Shown here piece after piece: positions 1 through 5,828 of a stretch of 6,353 nucleotides of DNA; within the stretch, counting starts at the first letter, position 1; each line of letters opens with the position of its first letter. Under the pieces are notes generated by a model that saw only the letters and a list, made by a program, of their open reading frames with translations, was not told the origin of the DNA and searched no databases. The position numbers and the translations under genes were made by a program. Source of the stretch: an uncultured Eubacteriales bacterium (GTDB lineage: Bacteria; Bacillota; Clostridia; Lachnospirales; Lachnospiraceae); NCBI GenBank assembly GCA_900321145.1, contig ONVB01000053.1, forward strand, positions 1 through 6,353, in the 5' to 3' direction.

Positions 1-85
1 CCTCACGAGCTTAGAAGGGCTACGTCGTGAAATAGAGCGCGAGCGTCCTGCGTACTTTTCGTATCTGTGCCCGTGCGCGTCATAT
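1..85. other. Non-coding tail downstream of the symporter gene
   Basis: These 85 bases lie downstream of the symporter stop codon and hold no gene I can support. The longest minus-strand frame, from an ATG 3 bases after the stop, runs for only about 26 codons and has no Shine-Dalgarno site. A 6-bp inverted repeat (TCACGA at 3-8, TCGTGA at 25-30, 16-base loop) is visible but has no T-run, so I do not call it a terminator. The stretch is visibly richer in CG dinucleotides than the other intergenic gaps. The end of this transcription unit probably lies outside the window. Confidence 0.5.
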
Positions 86-1510
86 TCATGCGTTTTTTTG
101 AGATTTCAATTGCGCGTTAATCTCCTCCATCTTCTCATCTGAAAGAATAAACTTCTTCTTAAAGAGCATTACAGCGACGAACAATCCCACGATCGGTATG
201 ATCGTCATCGTCATGCGGAGTCCGAGCTTTGAGGATGCCGCTACGCTCGCAGCGTAATCGATTGCTTCTTCGACTTCATCTGCGGACTCGGCCTTGAGGC
301 TGTTCACGGTCAGGCAGATAGATGCAATCATGGCTGCGACACCCGAAGCAAGCTTTACCACGAAGGTCTGCATAGAGAAGATGACACTCTCATCACGTCG
401 TCCGTTTTTGAGTTCTCCGTAGTCTACCGTGTTCGCCAAGAACACTGTCGTGAGCACCTGAAGCACACCGTTTGCTGCGAAGATAAAGAAGCCGGGGATA
501 AAGAGTATGAATACATTTGACATGCCTGTGAAGGCGATACCGAAGAGTACAGCATATCCGATCATCGCGCTTGCAAGGCAGATGTAGAACACCTTTACAT
601 TTGAAGCGAACTTACGGAGAATCGGGTAGAAGATCATCATCGACAAAATCTGTATGGCACCTCCGAACATATTGAACAGAGTGTAGCTGCCCTTCCAGCC
701 CGTACCACCGAAGTCATACTTGAAGAAATAAATCACAAGATTTGAAGTGATATATATGGAACAGTTGATAAGCACTATGGCGATAACGATCGTCATGGCC
801 TGATCGTTTGAAATAAGAGCCTTGAACATCTGGCCTACGGACGGAGACTCCATATCGACCGTTGCCTTCTCCTTGATGGAGACGCAGGTGATGATTATGA
901 ATACCACAAAAAGAATGGCGATGATCAGCGCAAAGTACTTGAAGCCCTGCACCTCGATATCGTGCTGGGTTGCACTGTCACCTGCAAAGATACGTCCGAG
1001 CCTGTCAACGATCATGACCGTAAAGATAGTGACAAGAGCCGAGCCGACGCCCGCGCAGGAACGCGCAAGAGTGGTGAGTCCCTCTCTCTCCTTACCTCCC
1101 TTTGTAAATGCAGGGATCATGGACCAGTACGGGATATCCATCATGGTATAGGTCACGCCCCAGACTATATATGTGACTGCGGCGTAAGCCACAAGGCCTC
1201 CTCCGTCAAGTGCCGGCGGAGCAGCAAACATAAGGAAGAGGACTACTGCATTAGTCACTGTTCCTATGAAAAGCCACGGGCGGAACTTGCCCCATCTGGT
1301 TTTGGTCTTCGCAACTATAATACCCATGATCGGATCGTTAAACGCATCAAATATCCTGGCTACAAGAAGTATGACACCCATAGCCGCCGCGCTCACTCCG
1401 AGCACATCCTGAAAGTAATAAAGCACATAGCTCGCCGAGAGCATATATACCATGTCCTTGCCTACGGCCCCCAAGCCGTAAGCAAGTTTTTCCTTAAATC
1501 GTAATTCCAT
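86..1510 (-). CDS. GPH-family (MelB-like) sugar:cation symporter, MFS superfamily
   Basis: This 474-residue integral membrane protein probably has 12 helices and imports a small glycoside together with a cation. It carries the glycoside-pentoside-hexuronide (GPH) signature: R52-I-F-D-A-F-N-D-P at the end of helix 2, then R72-W-G-K-F-R-P-W in the following loop. D55, N58 and D59 match by number the cation-site residues reported for Salmonella MelB. K18-D19, D125 in MDIPYW, W129 and R150 correspond to its sugar-site residues D19, D124, W128 and R149 (recalled from the literature, not aligned by computer). The second half has the family-typical DYGELKNGRRDE segment, and the C-terminus is a charged cytoplasmic tail. 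The start is the ATG at 1510, which has AGGAGGG 7 bases upstream. A 20-codon extension to a TTG at 1570 is open but would read through that site. The GH2 gene ends 115 bp upstream, so transport and hydrolysis are probably linked. The substrate is not proven; a galactoside is the first guess. Confidence 0.9.
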   Translation of the reverse strand: MELRFKEKLAYGLGAVGKDMVYMLSASYVLYYFQDVLGVSAAAMGVILLVARIFDAFNDPIMGIIVAKTKTRWGKFRPWLFIGTVTNAVVLFLMFAAPPALDGGGLVAYAAVTYIVWGVTYTMMDIPYWSMIPAFTKGGKEREGLTTLARSCAGVGSALVTIFTVMIVDRLGRIFAGDSATQHDIEVQGFKYFALIIAILFVVFIIITCVSIKEKATVDMESPSVGQMFKALISNDQAMTIVIAIVLINCSIYITSNLVIYFFKYDFGGTGWKGSYTLFNMFGGAIQILSMMIFYPILRKFASNVKVFYICLASAMIGYAVLFGIAFTGMSNVFILFIPGFFIFAANGVLQVLTTVFLANTVDYGELKNGRRDESVIFSMQTFVVKLASGVAAMIASICLTVNSLKAESADEVEEAIDYAASVAASSKLGLRMTMTIIPIVGLFVAVMLFKKKFILSDEKMEEINAQLKSQKNA

Positions 1511-1517
1511 ATCGCAA

Positions 1518-1524
1518 CCCTCCT
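1518..1524 (-). promoter_or_regulatory. Ribosome-binding site of the symporter
   Basis: The minus strand reads AGGAGGG, followed by 7 bases and then the ATG at 1510. This near-perfect Shine-Dalgarno site fixes the start and argues against the in-frame TTG at 1570. The surrounding ACAGGAGGGT is identical to that before the GH2 gene. Confidence 0.85.
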
Positions 1525-1530
1525 GTCTGC

Positions 1531-1558
1531 GCTCAGGATGACACGTGTCTTTCTGAGC
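1531..1558. promoter_or_regulatory. 28-bp imperfect palindrome, possible operator or mRNA hairpin
   Basis: A perfect 10-bp palindrome, GACACGTGTC (1540-1549), is flanked symmetrically by 3-base spacers and then by the 6-base arms GCTCAG (1531-1536) and CTGAGC (1553-1558). Of the 14 mirrored pairs, 12 match. It ends 6 bases before the symporter Shine-Dalgarno site on the minus strand. No T-run follows, so it is not an intrinsic terminator. It could be an operator for a dimeric repressor, or a stem in the GH2-symporter mRNA that adjusts stability or translation. The symmetry is seen; the function is inference. Confidence 0.45.
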
Positions 1559-1625
1559 ACATAAATCCAAAGAATCATTTCGTAATCTACTTTACACTGT
1601 CATATAAGTCTTATCCGTGATCAAG

Positions 1626-4073
1626 CTACTCTGCCTTAAACTCTACCGTATACTCCTTCCCCTTCATATCCGTTACGGTAAGCGTTGCCTTCCCCTTTTT
1701 GCCCGTGGTCTTTACATATACACCGCCCATACCTCCTGACAAAGCTGTAACCGAAGGTCCTATAACCTCTATCGGGCCTGTCGTCTTGAAGCTAACGGCA
1801 TCATTTGCGAACGGAAGCACGTTTCCGAACTCGTCCACAGCCTGTATTCTTACCTCTGCCACGTCATAGGTATGATCCTCCTTCAGCACAGTCGACGAAG
1901 CCTCAAGTGTCAGACTGTAGCCCGATACCGTAGACACGGTCAGCTCCTTCACGAGTTCGCCGTCCTTATAGGCCTCGAACCGGTAGCTCTTTGATGCTCC
2001 GCCCCAGTCACCTATATACTTGTTGTAAAGCGCAACAGCATCGCTCATGCTCATATGATACCCGAGCACCATCTTCATTGCCTTTACATACATAAGCTTC
2101 GGCATCTTGTAGAGTCCGTATCTGGCCGCTGAGTTCAGAAGATTCTTTACATCCGCTGCCTGCTTAGGCGGCATGTTCTCATTTTCCTCGAGCGCAAACC
2201 CCACATAATCATCTATGAGGATCGGTCCGTGAGCCAGGTTCCTCCACTCCGAATCCTCCTGTGTATACTCCTTTAAGAATATACCGTTCTTATACATCTT
2301 TACGGAATCGGCATTTGTGAGTATATATATATTTCCTCTGTTTGAACCGGGATGCTCACCTATATCCATTGTTGATGAAAGCTTCAGGACAGGCGTATCC
2401 TCCTGCTGGATAGCATATACCGCTGCCGCAAGCTTCGGGTTACGGAACATATCCATAACGCCGTGGTAGCATATCCTGTCTCCGCTTCCGAAATCCTTAT
2501 GGGTATTGTAATCAAACATGCACCAGCCGAAGCTGCCCGCTATATCCTGCTGTCCCGCTACCGAGTCGAGCACATTTGCATGCCTGAGCATATGCTCCTG
2601 TCTGTGTTCCTCCCAGTCATAAGCCTTGGTAGGATACATATGTCCGTTGTACTCACTCACAAGATAAGGTCTCTTCGTATCGGGCGTGATATCTGCCTTT
2701 CTCTCACAGCCCGCATTTCCACCCGTATGCGAGAAGTCGTTGTAAGTAAATACATCCTCCAAAAAGCTTCCCTTCTTATAGCAGCGGACTCCGCCAGTCT
2801 GCCTGTAGGGATCCAGACTCCTCGCAAGCTCATTGGTCTTTGTATAGAGCTCGTCATCATCCACCGACTCATTGATCCTTACACCCCAAAGGATGATCGA
2901 AGGGTGGTTCCTGTACTCGATGATCATATCCTTTACATTTTCCACCGCCTGGGCCTTCCAGTCGTCGTCTCCTATGTGCTGCCAGCCCGGGAACTCGGTA
3001 AATACCAGGAGTCCGAGCTCGTCACATCTGTTTATGAAGCTGTGCGCCTGCGGATAGTGCGAGGTTCTGACCGCATTGAGCCCAAGCTCGTTTTTAAGTA
3101 TATCCGCATCCAGCCGCTGCATGGATTCAGGCATTGCATAACCAGTATATGCATAGCTCTGATGGCGGTTCAAGCCTCTTATCTTGACCTTCCTGCCGTT
3201 TAAGTAGAAGCCTCTCTCCTTGAACACGGCTTTCCTGAAGCCGAAGCTGTCTATTCTCTCGTCTACAGAGTTTCCGTCCTTTTCGAGCACAGTCTTTACA
3301 TCATAGAGCGCCGGGTTCTCCACATCCCACAGCTCCACATCTCCCGTGAAGAACGAAAGCTCCGCCTGCTCTGAATCCGCAGAGAGTTCATACTCTCCTA
3401 TCTTCTCATAGCTCTCGTCACTCTTCTTTTTGATATACTGTACTATCTTCATTCCGTCTACGGGATTAGACACCTTCACGGAAGAAAAAAGCTGTGACTT
3501 TCTGCACTTCAATACCTGCTTTTGGGCATCCGGATCCACATATCTGTCGGAAAGCCTTGAGGCAAGGTAACAGTCGGATATATATGAGCTCTCCTTTATC
3601 TCAAGGTACACATCCCTGTAAATGCCGCCGTAGGTCATATAGTCGATCACGAAGCCGAAAGGTGGAATGTTCATCTTATCCTCACGGCTGTCGCACCTTA
3701 CGGTTATATAATTATCCTTCCCGTAGTTCAACTCCTCAGATATATCCATGGTAAAGGCTGTATATCCGCAGTGATGCAGTCCTACCTCCTTACCGTTCAC
3801 ATATACAACGCTGTCATGTGCGATGCCTTCAAATGTAAGAAGTACCGTCTTTCCCTCCCAGCTCTTTTCGGCTTTAAGCTTCCTCACATACCCCGAAAGC
3901 ATCTGATATTCACTCTCGTCAATGTAGTGATAGTCAAGCTCCTTTACCGTATGCGGAATACGTACCTTGGTCATCCCCGAAAGCTCCGGAGACGCTGTTG
4001 CCATCTTCTCATTGAACTCCTCGCTGAAGTACCAGTCGTTGTCGATGTAGATTTTGTCTACTGAATTAGTCAT
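1626..4073 (-). CDS. Glycoside hydrolase family 2 enzyme, beta-galactosidase-like, cytoplasmic
   Basis: This 815-residue GH2 enzyme should hydrolyse a beta-linked glycoside by the retaining mechanism. Domain order: N-terminal jelly-roll sugar-binding domain (about 1-165, with VYVNGKEVG and YGGIYRDV), Ig-like domain (about 190-280), TIM barrel (about 285-555), then C-terminal beta-sandwich domains, the last (about 735-815) resembling the Ig/Big-like C-terminal domain of many GH2 beta-galactosidases. Barrel landmarks are GLNRHQ (300-305), RTSHYPQ (336-342), the proposed acid/base E402 in GVRINES and the proposed nucleophile E474 in LVSEYNGH. There is no signal peptide, so it acts inside the cell, as expected for a partner of the downstream symporter. 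I do not see the N-x-K motif of beta-glucuronidases. The start is the ATG at 4073, with AGGAGGG 7 bases upstream; an in-frame ATG at 4097 overlaps the lipid kinase stop and precedes that site. Family call is firm; substrate (galactoside, or another beta-glycoside) is open. Confidence 0.92.
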   Translation of the reverse strand: MTNSVDKIYIDNDWYFSEEFNEKMATASPELSGMTKVRIPHTVKELDYHYIDESEYQMLSGYVRKLKAEKSWEGKTVLLTFEGIAHDSVVYVNGKEVGLHHCGYTAFTMDISEELNYGKDNYITVRCDSREDKMNIPPFGFVIDYMTYGGIYRDVYLEIKESSYISDCYLASRLSDRYVDPDAQKQVLKCRKSQLFSSVKVSNPVDGMKIVQYIKKKSDESYEKIGEYELSADSEQAELSFFTGDVELWDVENPALYDVKTVLEKDGNSVDERIDSFGFRKAVFKERGFYLNGRKVKIRGLNRHQSYAYTGYAMPESMQRLDADILKNELGLNAVRTSHYPQAHSFINRCDELGLLVFTEFPGWQHIGDDDWKAQAVENVKDMIIEYRNHPSIILWGVRINESVDDDELYTKTNELARSLDPYRQTGGVRCYKKGSFLEDVFTYNDFSHTGGNAGCERKADITPDTKRPYLVSEYNGHMYPTKAYDWEEHRQEHMLRHANVLDSVAGQQDIAGSFGWCMFDYNTHKDFGSGDRICYHGVMDMFRNPKLAAAVYAIQQEDTPVLKLSSTMDIGEHPGSNRGNIYILTNADSVKMYKNGIFLKEYTQEDSEWRNLAHGPILIDDYVGFALEENENMPPKQAADVKNLLNSAARYGLYKMPKLMYVKAMKMVLGYHMSMSDAVALYNKYIGDWGGASKSYRFEAYKDGELVKELTVSTVSGYSLTLEASSTVLKEDHTYDVAEVRIQAVDEFGNVLPFANDAVSFKTTGPIEVIGPSVTALSGGMGGVYVKTTGKKGKATLTVTDMKGKEYTVEFKAE

Positions 4074-4080
4074 GTCATCA

Positions 4081-4087
4081 CCCTCCT
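4081..4087 (-). promoter_or_regulatory. Ribosome-binding site of the GH2 gene
   Basis: The minus strand reads AGGAGGG, then 7 bases, then the ATG at 4073. It lies in the 17-bp gap between the lipid kinase stop and the GH2 start and decides the start in favour of 4073 over the upstream ATG at 4097. The tight spacing supports co-transcription of the two genes. Confidence 0.85.
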
Positions 4088-4090
4088 GTA

Positions 4091-5023
4091 TCACCATATG
4101 TCATTTAACAGCTTAAGCTTAGCCTTCTGTATCTCAAACAGTATATCTGTCGCCTCACCTAAGTATTCTCCGTCTGCATGCAGTGTGACGGGTCTCTCAA
4201 GATGCATCACACAGCTGCCGAAGTCTCTGAGCAGGAATCCTTTTAACACATCATGTCTTCCGCATATAAGTACCGGAAGCTTGACAAAGCTCATGATCCT
4301 TGATATATCGTGAGCCAGGCACATCGAGAGTCTTCCGTCATCGGGAAGCGCCGTCGGAGCCATGGGCACTCCGCCTCCCTCGGCCCGCATATTCATGCCC
4401 GCTGCAAATATCAGTCTGTCGAACTCCTTGGACTTCTCACCGTCAAAGCTAACCGTTCCCCTGACAGTCCTCATGGACAAAAGCGTCTCCACCGTAAGCA
4501 GTAAATATGTAAGCTTGCCCAGACCGAAGCGGTTTAAGAATGCCTTCTGCTTCGAACCTATGGACTTCTTGCACACTATGGCATCCAAACCCACACCGGA
4601 GCTTATGCAGAAATACCTCGGCTTTCTCATGGAGTTTGACTTGACTCGTCCGAGATCTATATTCAAATAGTCTTCATTGTCGAGTATGCTCTCCAGTATA
4701 TCTCCGGGAGTTCCGCTTATATTAAGACCTCTTACACAGTCATTGCCCGAGCCTGTCGGAACTATGCCGACCCTGACCTTCTTAAAGTCCTCTATACCGT
4801 TTATGACCTCGTTTATGGTCCCGTCGCCGCCGACCACGATAAGCTTTATAACTCTTCCTTCGAGTCTGCTTATCTTCTTGGCGAGTACCGTTGCATGCCC
4901 TTTTCTCTTGGTCCGAAAGGCCTTATACTCAACATGCCTTCTATTGAGCACCTCCCTTATCTCGCCCCAGCACTGGGCCCCGGAGCCGCTCCGCGACTTC
5001 AAGTTCACGATAAAGTAATACAT
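4091..5023 (-). CDS. Diacylglycerol kinase family lipid kinase (DgkB/YegS type)
   Basis: This 310-residue soluble lipid kinase probably phosphorylates diacylglycerol, or a related lipid alcohol, at the inner face of the membrane to give phosphatidic acid. The N-terminal catalytic domain opens with the family-typical YYFIVNLKSRSG and has the nucleotide-binding motif VVGGDGTINEV (G65-G-D-G-T69) and PTGSGND (89-95). The C-terminal beta-rich domain has SGVGLDA (142-148), GGGVPMAP followed by D228-D-G, and HADGE (282-286). The length is normal for the family, and no membrane helix or signal peptide is evident. The ATG at 5023 places the conserved YYFIVN segment at the N-terminus and follows a purine-rich leader. 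The gene begins a likely three-gene unit with the GH2 enzyme 17 bp downstream. In this superfamily the exact lipid cannot be read from sequence: diacylglycerol, undecaprenol, sphingoid or other lipids are possible, diacylglycerol being most common. Confidence 0.9.
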   Translation of the reverse strand: MYYFIVNLKSRSGSGAQCWGEIREVLNRRHVEYKAFRTKRKGHATVLAKKISRLEGRVIKLIVVGGDGTINEVINGIEDFKKVRVGIVPTGSGNDCVRGLNISGTPGDILESILDNEDYLNIDLGRVKSNSMRKPRYFCISSGVGLDAIVCKKSIGSKQKAFLNRFGLGKLTYLLLTVETLLSMRTVRGTVSFDGEKSKEFDRLIFAAGMNMRAEGGGVPMAPTALPDDGRLSMCLAHDISRIMSFVKLPVLICGRHDVLKGFLLRDFGSCVMHLERPVTLHADGEYLGEATDILFEIQKAKLKLLNDIW

Positions 5024-5025
5024 AT

Positions 5026-5040
5026 CTCCTTATACCTCCT
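5026..5040 (-). promoter_or_regulatory. Tandem Shine-Dalgarno-like sites before the lipid kinase
   Basis: On the minus strand AGGAGG (5040-5035) is 11 bases from the ATG, and a second AGGAG (5030-5026) is only 2 bases from it. The nearer site is too close to act in the usual way, so the upstream one probably serves, with a spacer longer than the 7 bases seen at the next two genes. No in-frame alternative start fits the conserved protein N-terminus better. Confidence 0.6.
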
Positions 5041-5076
5041 GTTTGTCATATGCTTCAAAAATAATCTGAATATATG

Positions 5077-5111
5077 AAAATAATCGGCTGAGTTTCCTTC
5101 CACCGATTATT
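5077..5111 (-). terminator. Intrinsic terminator after the rhomboid gene
   Basis: On the minus strand a perfect 9-bp stem, AATAATCGG (5111-5103) with CCGATTATT (5087-5079), encloses a 15-base loop and runs directly into further Ts (TTTT to 5077). It begins 21 bases after the rhomboid stop codon, the expected place. The stem is AT-rich with three G:C pairs at the loop end and the U-tract is short, so termination may be partial. Confidence 0.6.
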
Positions 5112-5132
5112 ACGACAAAGTGTCACCTTTAT

Positions 5133-5714
5133 TCACGCATTCTTTTTCTTCTCCGTGAAACCGAAGAAGGATCCGCAGATACCTCCGATAATGTGCGTGA
5201 GCTGAGATATGTTGTCCTTTACCGTAACCATGTTCCATATCTCGGAACCAAGGTAGATGACCATGACAAGTATCATGGTTATCGGTATCTCGCCGCGCTT
5301 CATGTCGGTTGCCGAGACAAGCACGATCATCATAAACACCTCTCCGCTGGCGCCAAGGAGGGCGATCCCCGGGAAGAAAATCACATTTACAAGTCCGGAA
5401 ATAAGTGCAACCGTGGTAAGCATGGCAAGGAGTCTCTTGCTTCCGTACTTTTCTTCAAGCACAGGTCCGAGCAGCAAAAACAGAGTCATGTTGCCTGTAT
5501 AGTGCGCAAGATTTGCATGACCCAATACATGTCCGAACAGTCTTACAAAAAAAGGAACCGAGATCGGTGACCGGTAAACCGAAAAGAAAAGCTCCGTGCT
5601 TCTACCGTCAGTCAGATTGCTGACACCGAGAACGATCAGAGAGATTATCGCAAACGTGAGCGTGACCGGTGCATTATAAGAAAAAACGAGTTTTTTTCTG
5701 CCTTCCTGTGCCAT
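5133..5714 (-). CDS. Rhomboid-family intramembrane serine protease
   Basis: This compact 193-residue membrane protein should cut transmembrane segments of other proteins within the bilayer. The proposed catalytic pair is S123 in GASG (121-124) and H174 in HIIGG. The segment from H62 through H66 and H71 to N75 has the same spacing as H141, H145, H150 and N154 of E. coli GlpG, so the catalytic and oxyanion-site residues all look present. Helices are visible at about 15-32, 54-85, 95-113, 117-134, 143-160 and 170-186, matching the basic six-helix rhomboid core without the extra domains of larger members. The C-terminus is a short lysine-rich cytoplasmic tail. The start at 5714 has a weak AAGG site 4 bases upstream. 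A strong promoter lies directly upstream and a terminator directly downstream, so the gene is probably transcribed mainly alone. Its substrate cannot be inferred from the neighbours. Loss of proteolytic activity is unlikely given the intact residues. Confidence 0.9.
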   Translation of the reverse strand: MAQEGRKKLVFSYNAPVTLTFAIISLIVLGVSNLTDGRSTELFFSVYRSPISVPFFVRLFGHVLGHANLAHYTGNMTLFLLLGPVLEEKYGSKRLLAMLTTVALISGLVNVIFFPGIALLGASGEVFMMIVLVSATDMKRGEIPITMILVMVIYLGSEIWNMVTVKDNISQLTHIIGGICGSFFGFTEKKKNA

Positions 5715-5750
5715 AATACCTTATCCTTTCACATAAAATCATACCTTGAT

Positions 5751-5779
5751 ATTATAGCACATCACACAGGATATGTCAC
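5751..5779 (-). promoter_or_regulatory. Sigma-A promoter of the rhomboid gene, extended -10
   Basis: The minus strand has -35 GTGACA (5779-5774, five of six consensus bases), a 17-base spacer and a perfect -10 TATAAT (5756-5751), preceded by TG one base upstream to make an extended -10. Transcription should start near 5744, giving a leader of about 30 bases before the ATG at 5714. It is the only strong consensus promoter I found in the window. Confidence 0.8.
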
Positions 5780-5810
5780 CTTTTTCATAGCTTAAAACCG
5801 TACAAAAAGG
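5779..5810. repeat. 7-bp inverted repeat abutting the -35 box
   Basis: CCTTTTT (5779-5785) and AAAAAGG (5804-5810) form a perfect inverted repeat around an 18-base loop. It lies between the kinase stop and the promoter, with one arm touching the -35 box. The 5-base pair ATAGC/GCTAT (5787-5791, 5812-5816) interleaves with it. In RNA it might be a weak stem after the kinase gene, but no T-run follows it on the minus strand. A regulator-binding site is the other possibility. Chance is a real option in such AT-rich sequence. Confidence 0.3.
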
Positions 5811-5828
5811 CGCTATTGTCTATATATG

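Noticed and set aside
3..30. 6-bp inverted repeat downstream of the symporter gene as a terminator
   Set aside because: The stem is short, the loop is 16 bases and no T-run follows it on the minus strand.
962..1504. Plus-strand open frame of about 180 codons opposite the symporter
   Set aside because: It is wholly antisense to conserved GPH-family sequence, with a low-complexity polar composition and no ribosome-binding site.
1511..1570. 20-codon N-terminal extension of the symporter from a TTG
   Set aside because: The extension would read through the palindrome and a strong Shine-Dalgarno site, and family members begin near the MELRFKEKLAYG segment.
1595..1625. Terminator between the GH2 and symporter genes
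   Set aside because: Only very short inverted repeats such as ATAAG/CTTAT and TGATCA are present, without a G:C-rich stem or T-run, so read-through into the symporter is expected.
2322..2333. Alternating TA tract as a microsatellite or regulatory element
   Set aside because: It encodes the Asn-Ile-Tyr-Ile stretch of the GH2 protein with ATA and TAT codons and is short.
2463..3203. Long plus-strand open frame opposite the GH2 gene
   Set aside because: It lies wholly inside the well-supported GH2 TIM barrel, shows no recognisable motif, and is a by-product of the codon use of the real gene.
4074..4097. 8-codon extension of the GH2 protein from an upstream ATG overlapping the lipid kinase stop
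   Set aside because: The extension encodes the Shine-Dalgarno sequence used by the downstream ATG and has no good site of its own.
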